Shown here piece by piece: positions 37,428 through 46,934 of a stretch of DNA of 64,000 bases (positions within the stretch are counted from its first letter, which is position 1; the number at the start of each line of letters is the position of its first letter). Made by a program: the position numbers and the translations under genes. A model generated the notes under the pieces. That model was not told the DNA's origin. It ran no database searches and was given only the letters and a program-made list of their open reading frames with translations. Source of the DNA: Alistipes provencensis (GTDB taxonomy: Bacteria; Bacteroidota; Bacteroidia; Bacteroidales; Rikenellaceae); contig NZ_LT559262.1 of assembly GCF_900083545.1 (NCBI RefSeq), positions 1,216,397-1,280,396 of the forward strand, in the 5' to 3' direction.

Positions 37428-39071
37428 ATGAAACATACTAAGATTTATTTGATCGTCGCCGCAGGCCTGATGTGTCTGGGAGGCCCGGCCTGCAACTCGC
37501 TGCTCGACCTCACCCCGCCGATGAACGATGTGGAGGATAATTTCTACAAGAAAGAGACCGACATGTACCAGTCGCTCACTTCGGCCTACAATGTGCTGAC
37601 ATGGAGCGCCCCGAAAGCCGTCGGCGGCGGTGCGCAGAACTGCGCGTTCGAAGTGGTCAGCGAAATTCTCGGCGACTGCTGCTACGCCGGAGGCGCCAAT
37701 GCCAACGACGCCGTGCAGACCAGCCGTCTCGACCGCTTCACGATGCTGGTTTCAGACCTCTATCCCGAGGCCCTGTGGCACAAGTATTACACCGGCATCT
37801 ACCGCTGCAACAAGTTTTTCGAGAAGATCGACGGCGCCGTATTCAACGACGAGGATTTGCGTGCGATGTATAAGGCTGAGGGGCATTTTCTGCGTGCCTA
37901 CTACTATTTCGATCTGGTGCGCCTGTTCGGTAATGTGCCGCTGATCCTCAAACCGCTCACTCCGGCCGATTATGCCCAGAAGCAGGCCGAACCGGCGGTC
38001 ATCTACGAACAGATTGCTACCGACCTGATGGCGGCGATTGAGATGACGCGTGCCGACGGCTCCCCGGCGATGGCCGAGGCCGCCAATCAGTTCGATGCTG
38101 CGGACAAGGGCCGCGCCACGCTTGATGCCGCCAAGGCGCTGCTTTGCCGCGTATGGCTTTACTACACGGGTTACTACGGCCAGCAGGAATTGCCCGGGGT
38201 ATCCGCGGCGGAGATGATCCGCATGATCGAGGAGGTGGCCGACAGCGGCAACTACTCGTTCCTGACTAACGCCTATGCGAAAGATACAGCCAGCGGTGTC
38301 TCCCCGCTGTGGAACGTTTCGAACAAGAACTGTTCGGAGGAGGTTTTCACCATCCAGTATTCGGCGCTTTCGAAGTGGGGCGACTGGACCAACCGCGAAG
38401 GTTGCATGGGCAATCAGGCTGTGATCCTGTGGGGCATCCGCGACGTCGGTTCGCCTTATGCCGCCGGCTGGTCGTTCGCTCCGGTGGCCAAGCGCCTTTT
38501 CAATGCCTACGATCCCGCCGATCCGCGCCGTTGGGCGACGCTGATCAATGCCAATGCCGCTGACGGCAGCAACGACGGCGAAGGGCTGAAATATACGGAA
38601 GGATTCCAGAACACGGGCTATTTCTGCCGCAAGTTCACGCCGCTGACGGCCAACAATGCTTCGTCGGGTTCGCGCGAACTGAACTACCCGAACAATTACC
38701 CCTCGATCCGCTGGACCGATGTATTGCTGATGGCTGCCGAAATGGAGTTCCGCTACGGTTCGCAGGGCAAGGCGTTCGAATATTACGCCAAGGTGCGTGA
38801 ACGTGCGCTGGGAGCCGGATCGGCCGGCAATGCCGGAGAGCTGACGCTGAACAAGATTCTCGACGAGCGTCTGCTCGAACTCGCCCTCGAAGGCCACCGT
38901 TACTGGGACATCCTGCGTCAGGGCGACACCTATGCTGCCAGCGTGCTGACCAACGGCGAGGAGGGTGAGTTCGCCGTAACGTGGGACAAAACGCGCCGCG
39001 GCCTGCTGCCGATCCCGCAGTACGAGATTACGCAGTCGCGCAATTCGCTGGTACAGAATCCCGGCTACTAA
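37428..39071 (+). CDS. SusD/RagB-family glycan-binding lipoprotein of the glucan locus
   Basis: This 547-residue protein has a lipid-anchor Cys22 (LGGPACNSLLDLTPP). The SusD helical core carries GHFLRAYYYFDLVRLFGNVPLI (about 149-170). The C-terminal RagB region has YPSIRWTDVLLMAAEMEFR, ILDERLLELALEGHRYWDILRQG and the final NSLVQNPGY. The ATG at 37428 gives the lipoprotein signal; earlier in-frame codons overlap SusC. It pairs with the SusC upstream and lies 19 bp before the next lipoprotein. Confidence 0.96.
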   Translation: MKHTKIYLIVAAGLMCLGGPACNSLLDLTPPMNDVEDNFYKKETDMYQSLTSAYNVLTWSAPKAVGGGAQNCAFEVVSEILGDCCYAGGANANDAVQTSRLDRFTMLVSDLYPEALWHKYYTGIYRCNKFFEKIDGAVFNDEDLRAMYKAEGHFLRAYYYFDLVRLFGNVPLILKPLTPADYAQKQAEPAVIYEQIATDLMAAIEMTRADGSPAMAEAANQFDAADKGRATLDAAKALLCRVWLYYTGYYGQQELPGVSAAEMIRMIEEVADSGNYSFLTNAYAKDTASGVSPLWNVSNKNCSEEVFTIQYSALSKWGDWTNREGCMGNQAVILWGIRDVGSPYAAGWSFAPVAKRLFNAYDPADPRRWATLINANAADGSNDGEGLKYTEGFQNTGYFCRKFTPLTANNASSGSRELNYPNNYPSIRWTDVLLMAAEMEFRYGSQGKAFEYYAKVRERALGAGSAGNAGELTLNKILDERLLELALEGHRYWDILRQGDTYAASVLTNGEEGEFAVTWDKTRRGLLPIPQYEITQSRNSLVQNPGY

Positions 39072-39090
39072 CCATCAAAACGAACTTGCT

Positions 39091-40044
39091 ATGAAAAAAA
39101 TAATCAGCATACTGACCATCGCGCTCGCGGCCGTGGGGTGCACGATCGACGAGCGCCCCGAACTGCCCGACGGACGAGTTTCCGACCTGAAGATCGTCGT
39201 GACCCCGGGCGAGGTGCAGAACACCTACCTGCTGCGCACGAACCGCACCGACGTGATCGCATTCTGGGACCTTGGCAACGGCAATACGGCTTCGGGAGTC
39301 AATTCGGTAATGGCCGAATACCCTTTTCCGGGCGATTATACGATCTCGCTGAAAGCCTACGGCGACAACGGCCGGACGAACGACGTTTCGGTGAAACTCT
39401 CCGTGACGACGGAAAACCTCTTCCTGCTGAGCGATCCGATGTATACCTATATCGCCGGAGAGATCGGCGGGCAGGGCAAGACATGGATGCTCGATGCCGA
39501 ACGTCAGGATCACATCGGCCTGTTCAATCCCGAGAATGTGAGCGACCGCTGGTGGGGCGTCAGCCCGAACGGAAAGGCCGGCTGCGAGCTCTATGACGAC
39601 GAGGCGACGTTTATCCTCAACAGCGAACGCGGGCAGGGCTTCGCCTATGTGAACAACGGCAAAAGCTCGACGCTGAACAACATGACGCCCGCCATGGAAC
39701 TTTACAACGACGGGGCGTGGAGCGCGACGGCCTATAACTTGGCCTCGACGAACGACTACATCGTCACCTGTACGCCGCCTTCGAACATGGGCTGGAGTCT
39801 TTCGCAGACGGGAGGCCGCTATTACATCTCCTTCCCCTCGACCAATGCCGGCCACGGCGGCTACCTCTTCTATTTCTGCGGCTGGAACACGCAGTATGAG
39901 GTACGGGCCATTTCGGAGACCCATATGAAGGTCTTCATGTGGTCGACCATCGACGGCAAACTGTCGCTGCGCCAACTGTTGCTGCGAACCAAGGAGACCG
40001 AGTCGAACAACGATCCGATCGAGTGGATCTGGTCGAAGGATTAA
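39091..40044 (+). CDS. Surface lipoprotein with PKD-like domain, probable glycan-binding protein
   Basis: This 317-residue protein has a lipobox (AAVGC, Cys17) and acidic residues soon after the Cys. A PKD-like beta-sandwich follows (FWDLGNGNTASG ... YPFPGDYTISLKAYGDNG, about 58-105). The C-terminal domain of about 200 residues is rich in Trp, Tyr and Gly (DRWWGVSPNGKAGCELYDD, YYISFPSTNAGHGGYLFYF) and looks lectin-like. I see no catalytic motif. Its place right after SusC/SusD is typical of surface glycan-binding proteins that catch the polysaccharide. Confidence 0.8.
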   Translation: MKKIISILTIALAAVGCTIDERPELPDGRVSDLKIVVTPGEVQNTYLLRTNRTDVIAFWDLGNGNTASGVNSVMAEYPFPGDYTISLKAYGDNGRTNDVSVKLSVTTENLFLLSDPMYTYIAGEIGGQGKTWMLDAERQDHIGLFNPENVSDRWWGVSPNGKAGCELYDDEATFILNSERGQGFAYVNNGKSSTLNNMTPAMELYNDGAWSATAYNLASTNDYIVTCTPPSNMGWSLSQTGGRYYISFPSTNAGHGGYLFYFCGWNTQYEVRAISETHMKVFMWSTIDGKLSLRQLLLRTKETESNNDPIEWIWSKD

Positions 40045-40065
40045 CCCGCAAAAACGAATGTCATC

Positions 40066-42753
40066 ATGAAAAAACTGCTTTATATCCTTTGTGCCGTCGT
40101 GCTGGCCGCGGGATGTTCGGACGACGACACTTCGTCCTACTACCTCGACGAACTGGTCATCGACACGGCCAACTGCCTCGCTGAAGGCAGTTATGTGCAG
40201 GGTGTCGAAACCTCCGACCTCTGCCGCATAAAGATTCCTTATGAAAACGCCAAGGGCGGCACGGCACGCATCAGTGCGCCCGAGACCAACGGTCTGCGCA
40301 TCGACGCACAGGAGGTTGCCCTCGCGCCGGGTGCGGGTGAGGCGACGGTCGTCGTCAAAGGCACGCCCCTGCTGCTTGAAACCTCCTTCCTGCAGCTCAA
40401 TATCGAATACCGGGCTAAGACCTACCTTTCGAGCGTCGAGATCGCCGTGCTGGAGGATGTGGATCCATCGGGATCCATCGAGTTCGAGATCGACCAGACC
40501 CCGCTTGCCGGGTTGACCGCCCCCAAGAGCATCACCTTCACCGTCAGCCCGACAATGGCTGCGATTGTCGAATCAGGAACGACTCCCGACGGATTGCGTG
40601 TCAACGTCGTTTCAGACCCCGCTACCGGCGAGGGAAGCGTCACGCTGACCCCTGCCGCCAATTTCCTCGGCGGCGAGGTGGAACTGACCGCGTCGTTCGG
40701 TGCCCGAGCACCGCAGGTGCGCAAAATCCGCGTCAGCGCATTCGCCGCCGGCGAGGGTACGGTCGCGTCGCCCTATGAGGTTACCTCTGCTGCCGAACTG
40801 GAGAAGATCGGCTATGGCTTTGACAGGGCTTTCCGCCTGACTTCGGATGTTGTCCTCGACAACAACTGGACGCCCGTCGGTACCGGGGCGCAGCCTTTCA
40901 CGGGCTCGCTCGACGGCAACGGCCGTAAGATTACGCTGGCGCTCGACCGCCCGGCGGAGGACTATGTGGCCCTTTTCGCCCATGTCGGTGCGGGTGCCGA
41001 GGTTAAAAATCTGGTTCTCGACGGCAGCGTCACGGGCCGTAATTATGTTTCGGCACTGGCTGCCGACAGCGAGGCTTCGCTTACGGCCGATGTTACGGCC
41101 GTTACGGTCAAGGGTGAGAACTTCGTCGCTGCATCCGTCGCTTCAGGCACGGGTAAGGATGCCCGGGTGATCGAATTCGGCACGGTTCCCACCGCTGTGA
41201 ACATCACGATGGGCATGGATTCGGCCACCGAGTCGCTGGGGCTTGTGACCAAAGGTGCGACGGTGACGTTCGACCCGGCTGCGACTGGCACGTCGTGGAG
41301 TTATGACGACGCTTCGGGGAACTTCACCGTTACCAAAGAAGCCGATTTCACAGGCGGCGACGTAACGTTCCAGGTCTCGCTCGGCGACCGTGTGACTTCA
41401 ACGACGCACTCCATTGCGGTTTCTTCGAAGAACATGTACGAAAGCGGTTCGGGCATCGAAGGCGATCCCTATGTGGTGGTCGACGCCGACCAGTTCACCG
41501 CGACGCTGCATACTTACTCGGCTGCCCATGTGAAACTGACGGAAAACATCTCCGTTTCGAACTGGGAGACCATTACCTCGTTCACGGGTTCGCTCGACGG
41601 CGGCGGACATACGGTCGAGGGGCTGACGGCTCCTTTCGTCGCGACACTTACGGGTACGGTGAAGAACGTGAAATTCTCCGGGGTGAATATCTCTGCCGGA
41701 AAGAGTGCCTGCGGAGCCGTGGCCAATCTGCTCGACGGACATGTCGAAGGAGTGGCCGTGACAGGTACGCTGTCGGCGGAGTCGGGAGCGTCGTCAGGCG
41801 ATACGGGCTTCGGAGCCATTTCCGGACAGGCGCAGGGCAAATCGGTGATCGATAACTGCTATGTGAACGTCACGATGACCACCAATTCGAACTTCGCAAC
41901 GGGAGGTCTGGTCGGTGTCATCAAGGGGACCAATGGTGTCACCATGTCCAATTCCACGGTCGAAGGCTCGATTTCCGGTGCGATTTCCGGTACGAAACTG
42001 GGCGGTATTCTGGGTCGCAAGACCAATGCGAATCAGAATTCGAAGGACATCATCACGGGCTGTCTGGTGACTGCCGAAGTGAAGATGACCGGCGAGGGTT
42101 CGAATATGATCGGCGGTATTTTCGGTGCTTTGCAGGGTGCGACCGTCAGCGGCGATTACGTCGGCGGTATCACCATTGAGAAGAGTGCCTTTACGGGAAG
42201 TGTCAGCGGCGGAAATGCCGTGGGCGGCATCGGCGGCGTATGTTGTTCGGTCCGCGACTGCTATGTCGGCGGATCGGTGCAGGCGGTCAGCGTGTCGTCT
42301 TCCAGTACGGCCGCTGCAGCAGGCATCTCGGCCGCGGTGAAGGGCGACGTGGTGCGCTGCGTAGTCTACGGAGCCCGTGTTACGGGCGGTCCGAAGGGTT
42401 CTTCCTTTACGGCCGGTATCGTGAACGTGAAGAACGGCAATGCTCCGAAAGCGACCGGTTGCGCCGTGATTGCCACGACGGTTCAGACCGGCGGGTTCGC
42501 CATTTACGGTACGGCTTCGGGCGACATTACCGCTACGTCCAATTATCGTTGGAACGTCTCCTATGCCGATGCGTCGGCTTACATACCGCTGGATGCTGAC
42601 ACATATGGACAGGACGGAACCGAGCAGGAACCGACGCAGAGTCTGTTCGAGGAACTGGGCTACGACTTCTCCTCGGTGTGGACTTGGGACGCGGCGGCCT
42701 CGGCCCCGAAACTACAGAAGGCGGGCTGTGACGATGCCGTGAAGATCAACTAA
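40066..42753 (+). CDS. Large surface lipoprotein with GLUG-type repeats
   Basis: This 895-residue protein has a lipid-anchor Cys17 followed by SDDD, matching the acidic surface-export signal of Bacteroidota lipoproteins. The first 240 residues look like two or three beta-sandwich domains. Two blocks with FTGSLDGNGRKI and FTGSLDGGGHTV then introduce repeats of the GLUG kind (GGLVGVIKG, GGILGRKTN, GGIFGALQG, VGGIGGVC), which normally form a right-handed beta-helix. Ser, Thr, Ala and Gly dominate. No catalytic residues are evident, so binding or adhesion is the best guess. It is the fourth gene of the operon. Confidence 0.8.
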   Translation: MKKLLYILCAVVLAAGCSDDDTSSYYLDELVIDTANCLAEGSYVQGVETSDLCRIKIPYENAKGGTARISAPETNGLRIDAQEVALAPGAGEATVVVKGTPLLLETSFLQLNIEYRAKTYLSSVEIAVLEDVDPSGSIEFEIDQTPLAGLTAPKSITFTVSPTMAAIVESGTTPDGLRVNVVSDPATGEGSVTLTPAANFLGGEVELTASFGARAPQVRKIRVSAFAAGEGTVASPYEVTSAAELEKIGYGFDRAFRLTSDVVLDNNWTPVGTGAQPFTGSLDGNGRKITLALDRPAEDYVALFAHVGAGAEVKNLVLDGSVTGRNYVSALAADSEASLTADVTAVTVKGENFVAASVASGTGKDARVIEFGTVPTAVNITMGMDSATESLGLVTKGATVTFDPAATGTSWSYDDASGNFTVTKEADFTGGDVTFQVSLGDRVTSTTHSIAVSSKNMYESGSGIEGDPYVVVDADQFTATLHTYSAAHVKLTENISVSNWETITSFTGSLDGGGHTVEGLTAPFVATLTGTVKNVKFSGVNISAGKSACGAVANLLDGHVEGVAVTGTLSAESGASSGDTGFGAISGQAQGKSVIDNCYVNVTMTTNSNFATGGLVGVIKGTNGVTMSNSTVEGSISGAISGTKLGGILGRKTNANQNSKDIITGCLVTAEVKMTGEGSNMIGGIFGALQGATVSGDYVGGITIEKSAFTGSVSGGNAVGGIGGVCCSVRDCYVGGSVQAVSVSSSSTAAAAGISAAVKGDVVRCVVYGARVTGGPKGSSFTAGIVNVKNGNAPKATGCAVIATTVQTGGFAIYGTASGDITATSNYRWNVSYADASAYIPLDADTYGQDGTEQEPTQSLFEELGYDFSSVWTWDAAASAPKLQKAGCDDAVKIN

Positions 42754-42778
42754 TTAACCGCGAACAAGAAGATTGATT

Positions 42779-43681
42779 ATGAAAAAGATACTGTTTATCC
42801 TCGTTGCTCTGGTGTGCGCCGTTACGGCGTGCACCAAGGAGCAGTTGATCTCGGACCTGCCCGAGGACATCAATAAGCCCGACGGCGGGATGTCGGGTGC
42901 CACGAAAGCCAAGCGCGGCGTCTGCCAGAGCACCAACACGCTGGACTTCGGGCAGAAACTCGTCGATCTGAAAGCCAACTGGTACTATACTTGGGGCCTC
43001 GAACCGAGCAATGCGGTCGAAGGTGCGGAGTTCGTGCCGATGTTCTGGGGAGCCTCGTCGGTCACCAAAGACAACTGCGATAAGATCAACAAGCTCTACG
43101 AAGAGGGGCGGGTTTTCTATGTGCTGGGATTCAACGAGCCCGACCTGAAGGAGGAGTCGAACATGAGCGTCAGCGACGCCCTTGAAAAATGGGAGTTCCT
43201 CTGTAAAAACCTCGACAGCCGCATCAAACTCGTGAGTCCGGCCCCGTCGTATCCCACGCGGGCGTGGCTCGATGAGTTCATGGCCGGTGTCGCGCAGCGG
43301 GGACTGCGCTGCGACTATGTTGCCGTACATATGTATGCAGGTATCGGGACCCAGAATTACCAGTCGGTGATCCGCGACGTTTACAATAAATTCGGTAAGA
43401 AGATCTGGATTACCGAGTTCGCTCCACGCGACGACAACGCCAAAAACAACGGCTACAACAGCTATACTGAGAGTCGCGTACTCGACCAGATGAAGGTGCT
43501 GCTGCCGGCTTATCAGGGAATGAACGAAGTGTTCCGCTATTCGTGGTTCGGATGCGCTTCGCCGACGATGATCGGCCTGATCACCTCGCGCTTTTTCGGC
43601 GACGACGAACAGATCACCTCGCTGGGCGACTATTACGCCACGCTCGAACCCAATGAAAATATCCAGCTTAAGAATCAATAA
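42779..43681 (+). CDS. Glycoside hydrolase family 128-like lipoprotein (probable endo-beta-1,3-glucanase)
   Basis: This 300-residue TIM-barrel enzyme has a lipobox Cys19 (CAVTAC). The GH128 pattern is visible in order: WYYTWGLEP (68-76), VPMFWGA (86-92), VLGFNEPD with acid/base Glu120, SPAPSYPTRAWLDEF, VAVHMYAG, and IWITEFAP with nucleophile Glu213. Known GH128 enzymes cut beta-1,3-glucans such as curdlan and laminarin. The ATG at 42779 is used; a TTG two codons earlier is rejected. It is probably surface-attached and makes the first cuts. The GH2 gene follows after 5 bp. Confidence 0.87.
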   Translation: MKKILFILVALVCAVTACTKEQLISDLPEDINKPDGGMSGATKAKRGVCQSTNTLDFGQKLVDLKANWYYTWGLEPSNAVEGAEFVPMFWGASSVTKDNCDKINKLYEEGRVFYVLGFNEPDLKEESNMSVSDALEKWEFLCKNLDSRIKLVSPAPSYPTRAWLDEFMAGVAQRGLRCDYVAVHMYAGIGTQNYQSVIRDVYNKFGKKIWITEFAPRDDNAKNNGYNSYTESRVLDQMKVLLPAYQGMNEVFRYSWFGCASPTMIGLITSRFFGDDEQITSLGDYYATLEPNENIQLKNQ

Positions 43682-43686
43682 ACCGC

Positions 43687-45486
43687 ATGAAAAAAGTACT
43701 GATCCTGGCAGCCCTGCTGTCGGTCTCACTTTCCTACGGACAGCGCACCGAAGGGCTCGACCCGCTGATCCAGAACGTCTACGGACGTGAAACTCAGTCG
43801 CTGAACGGGTATTGGAATTACTTCGCCGACCCGCTCGAAACCGGCTATTACGACTACCGCCGCCGGCCCGATCCCAACGGGTTCTTCAAGGATAAGCAGG
43901 TGGACAACGTCACCACATGGAAGGAATACGACTTCGACCTTTCACCCGTGATGGCTGTTCCCGGCGACTGGAACACGCAGGTATACCAGCTTTTCCATTA
44001 CGAAGGAATGGTTTGGATGCGCCACAAGTTCACGGCTGCCCGGGAGGCCGGGAAACGGAACTACCTCTATTTCGGAGCTTCGAACTACCTCACCCACGTC
44101 TTTCTCAACGGGGAGCATGTCGGCGACCACGAAGGCGGTTATACGCCTTTCAATTTCGATGTGACGGACCTGCTCCGCGACGGGGAGAACACGCTGGTGG
44201 TCGCCGTGGACAACAAGCGGCTGCCCGAACGGGTGCCGACCATCATCTGCGACTGGTTCAACTACGGCGGCGTCACGCGCGACGTGATGCTGGTGTCGGT
44301 TCCCGAGCGTTTTGTCGAGAGCTACACCCTACGGCTGAAACCCGGCACGGCCGATACCGTCGAGGCTTTCGTGCACATGAACCGCAAAGAGGCCGGGCAG
44401 CGTGTCGGACTGACGATTCCCGGGCTGAAGATCGACCTGCAGGGGACGACCGACGCCGACGGCATCGCGCGGTTCGAGAAACGCGCCAAAATCGGTCTTT
44501 GGTCGCCCGAATCGCCGAAGCTCTACGCCGTGACGATCGCATCGGACGATGACCGGGTGGAGGACGAGGTCGGATTCCGCACCATCGAGACCCGCGGCCG
44601 CGAGATCCTGCTCAACGGCAAGCCCATTTTCCTGCGCGGCATCTCGATCCATGAGGAGGCGGCGTTCCGCAACGGGCGTATCGCCAAGGTTGAGGAGGAC
44701 CGCACGCTGCTCAACTGGGCCAAGGAACTGGGGTGCAACTACGTTCGTCTGGCCCACTATCCGCACAACGAGCAGATGGTACGCGAGGCCGAACGGATGG
44801 GGCTGCTGGTATGGAGCGAAATTCCGGTTTACTGGACGATCCTCTGGGAGCGCGGGGATGTTTATGCAAATGCCCTGAACCAGTTGGACGAGATGATCGA
44901 GCGCGACCAGAACCGTTGCAACGTCATCATCTGGTCGATTGCCAACGAGACGCCCCACGGTGACGCCCGCGACCGATTCCTGTCGTCGCTGGCCGCCTAT
45001 GCCCGCGAAAAGGACCCCACGCGCCTGATCTCGATGGCCATGGAGCGCAACGACAAGAGTCCGGAGGTGCTCTCCGTGCAGGATAACATGAACAAGTATG
45101 TCGACATCATCAGCCTGAACGAGTATGTGGGCTGGTACGACGGGACGAACGAGAAACTCGACCGTGTGCGCTGGGAGATCGACTACGAGAAACCGATCAT
45201 GATCTCGGAGTTCGGCGGCGGAGCGCCTTACGGCAAGCACGGCGAAGCCACGGATATCTGGACCGAGGAGTATCAGGCCGACCTCTACCGCAGGACTCTG
45301 CGGATGATCGAAGAACGCATGCCTCCGGTTTCGGGCATTTCGCCTTGGGTGCTCAAGGATTTCCGTTCGGCGCGTCGGCTGCTGCCCCAGACGCAGGACG
45401 GGTTCAACCGCAAGGGGGTCATCTCCGACCGCGGAGAACGCAAACAGGCATTCTATGTACTTCAGGACTATTACAAAACGAAATGA
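43687..45486 (+). CDS. Glycoside hydrolase family 2 enzyme
   Basis: This 599-residue protein has a signal peptide (to about residue 18) without a lipobox, so it is periplasmic. In order it has a jelly-roll sugar-binding domain (FGASNYLTHVFLNGEHVGDHEGGYTPFNFDVTD), an immunoglobulin-like domain, and a TIM barrel. Acid/base Glu421 lies in SIANETPHG and nucleophile Glu508 in ISEFGGG. The length and the compact barrel resemble beta-glucuronidases, but many activities exist in GH2 (galactosidase, glucosidase and others). In a GH128 locus an exo-acting enzyme on side chains or ends of a beta-glucan is expected. Confidence 0.92.
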   Translation: MKKVLILAALLSVSLSYGQRTEGLDPLIQNVYGRETQSLNGYWNYFADPLETGYYDYRRRPDPNGFFKDKQVDNVTTWKEYDFDLSPVMAVPGDWNTQVYQLFHYEGMVWMRHKFTAAREAGKRNYLYFGASNYLTHVFLNGEHVGDHEGGYTPFNFDVTDLLRDGENTLVVAVDNKRLPERVPTIICDWFNYGGVTRDVMLVSVPERFVESYTLRLKPGTADTVEAFVHMNRKEAGQRVGLTIPGLKIDLQGTTDADGIARFEKRAKIGLWSPESPKLYAVTIASDDDRVEDEVGFRTIETRGREILLNGKPIFLRGISIHEEAAFRNGRIAKVEEDRTLLNWAKELGCNYVRLAHYPHNEQMVREAERMGLLVWSEIPVYWTILWERGDVYANALNQLDEMIERDQNRCNVIIWSIANETPHGDARDRFLSSLAAYAREKDPTRLISMAMERNDKSPEVLSVQDNMNKYVDIISLNEYVGWYDGTNEKLDRVRWEIDYEKPIMISEFGGGAPYGKHGEATDIWTEEYQADLYRRTLRMIEERMPPVSGISPWVLKDFRSARRLLPQTQDGFNRKGVISDRGERKQAFYVLQDYYKTK

Positions 45487-46730
45487 TGGCTGCTATTCTC
45501 AAACACCTCACCCTCTCTCTTGCCGTGCTGTGCTGTGTGGCATGCGGCGACCGGGCTGACGGGTCGGCGGATTTCATCCGCACCGACGGTGTGAATCTGA
45601 TCGACGGAAACGGGGAGCGCTTCGAAATCCGGGGCACGAACCTCGGGCACTGGCTCAATCCGGAGGGTTACCTCTTTCAGTTCCCCAAAAGCGCCAACTC
45701 GCCCCGTCGCATCCACGAAGGACTGTGCCAGCTGGTCGGTCCGGCCTACATGGAGCGGTTCTGGCGCACGTTCCGCGAGAATTATATTACGCGGGAGGAT
45801 ATCGCTTACATAGCATCGACCGGAGCTACCACCGTGCGCCTGCCGCTCCACTACAAGCTCTTTACCGGGGAAGAATATCTCGGGCTGCACACTCCGGAGG
45901 AGGGGTTTGCCCTCGTGGACAGGGTCGTAGGATGGTGCCGTGATGCCGGACTGCGGCTGATCCTCGACATGCACGCTTGTCCGGGCGGGCAGACCGGCGA
46001 CAATATCGACGATTCGTATGGCTACCCGTGGCTGTTTCGCAGTCCGGAGATGCAGGAGCGCTTCGTTGCCGTCTGGCGCAGCATTGCGGCCCGCTATGCC
46101 GATGAATCCACGATCCTCGGCTATGACCTGATGAACGAGCCGATCGCCCACTATTTCGAAGACAAGGAGGAGCTGAACGCCGAACTCCAACCGTTGATGA
46201 TCCGCACGGCGAAGGCCATCCGCGAGGTGGACCCCCGTCATATCCTGATCCTTGCCGGGGCGCAGTGGAACACGAACTTCAAAGTCTACGACGATTGGAC
46301 TTTCGACGACAATCTGGTCTTCACATGCCACATCTACAAGTGTCCCCCTTCGGTCAATTCGCTCAAGGGATTCATGGCTTTCCGCGACAAGTCGCAGTGC
46401 CCGATGTACATGGGCGAGACCGGCGAGAATACCGACGAGTGGATCGAAAGTTTCCGCAAGGCGCTCGACGAGGTGAATATCGGCTGGACCTTCTGGACCT
46501 ACAAGCGGCTCGATGCGCAGCGGTCGTTCGTGAGCGTGCCGATGCCCGAAGGCTGGCAGAAGATTTGCGACTTTCTGGCCGCCGACCGCTCCGAGTACGC
46601 CCTCATCCGCGAGGTGCATCCCGATCAGTCCGAGATGCGCCGCATCCTCGATGTTTACCTCGAAAACTGCAAATTCGCGAACTGCCGCCCGAATGACGGC
46701 TATGTCGCCGCGCTGGGACTGAACCCGTAA
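45483..46730 (+). CDS. Glycoside hydrolase family 5 lipoprotein
   Basis: This 415-residue protein has a lipobox Cys21 (CCVAC) and a GH5 barrel: GTNLGHWLNPEGYL, TVRLPLHYKLF, LILDMHACPGGQ, acid/base Glu219 in YDLMNEP, HIYK, nucleophile Glu312 in MGETGE, and WTFWTYKR. The early HW.NPEG block and DMHACPGGQ resemble exo-beta-1,3-glucanase-like GH5 members, which would fit the locus. Two adjacent ATG codons (45483 and 45486) are possible starts; the first overlaps the GH2 stop (ATGA). It is the last gene of the operon, followed by a terminator. Confidence 0.91.
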   Translation: MMAAILKHLTLSLAVLCCVACGDRADGSADFIRTDGVNLIDGNGERFEIRGTNLGHWLNPEGYLFQFPKSANSPRRIHEGLCQLVGPAYMERFWRTFRENYITREDIAYIASTGATTVRLPLHYKLFTGEEYLGLHTPEEGFALVDRVVGWCRDAGLRLILDMHACPGGQTGDNIDDSYGYPWLFRSPEMQERFVAVWRSIAARYADESTILGYDLMNEPIAHYFEDKEELNAELQPLMIRTAKAIREVDPRHILILAGAQWNTNFKVYDDWTFDDNLVFTCHIYKCPPSVNSLKGFMAFRDKSQCPMYMGETGENTDEWIESFRKALDEVNIGWTFWTYKRLDAQRSFVSVPMPEGWQKICDFLAADRSEYALIREVHPDQSEMRRILDVYLENCKFANCRPNDGYVAALGLNP

Positions 46731-46773
46731 TTGCCTCCTTGGGATAACGGCCTGATCCTTAAATCGAAAAAGC

Positions 46774-46808
46774 GCCCCGGAATCTTCGAATGATTCCGGG
46801 GCATTTTT
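46774..46808 (+). terminator. Intrinsic terminator closing the glucan operon
   Basis: An 11-bp perfect stem GCCCCGGAATC / GATTCCGGGGC with a seven-base loop, then TTTTT (46804-46808), 44 bp after the GH5 stop. Confidence 0.88.
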
Positions 46809-46934
46809 GTTGCAGTGCGGCAGGGGAAAACGGTCTCTTTATATACAATTCGGGCTCTGTTCGGGGAAACCCGCGCGCGAGGAACGGAATTTGAAATGAC
46901 GGTTGGGACAGCAAACCAAAAAAATTAAACAACC

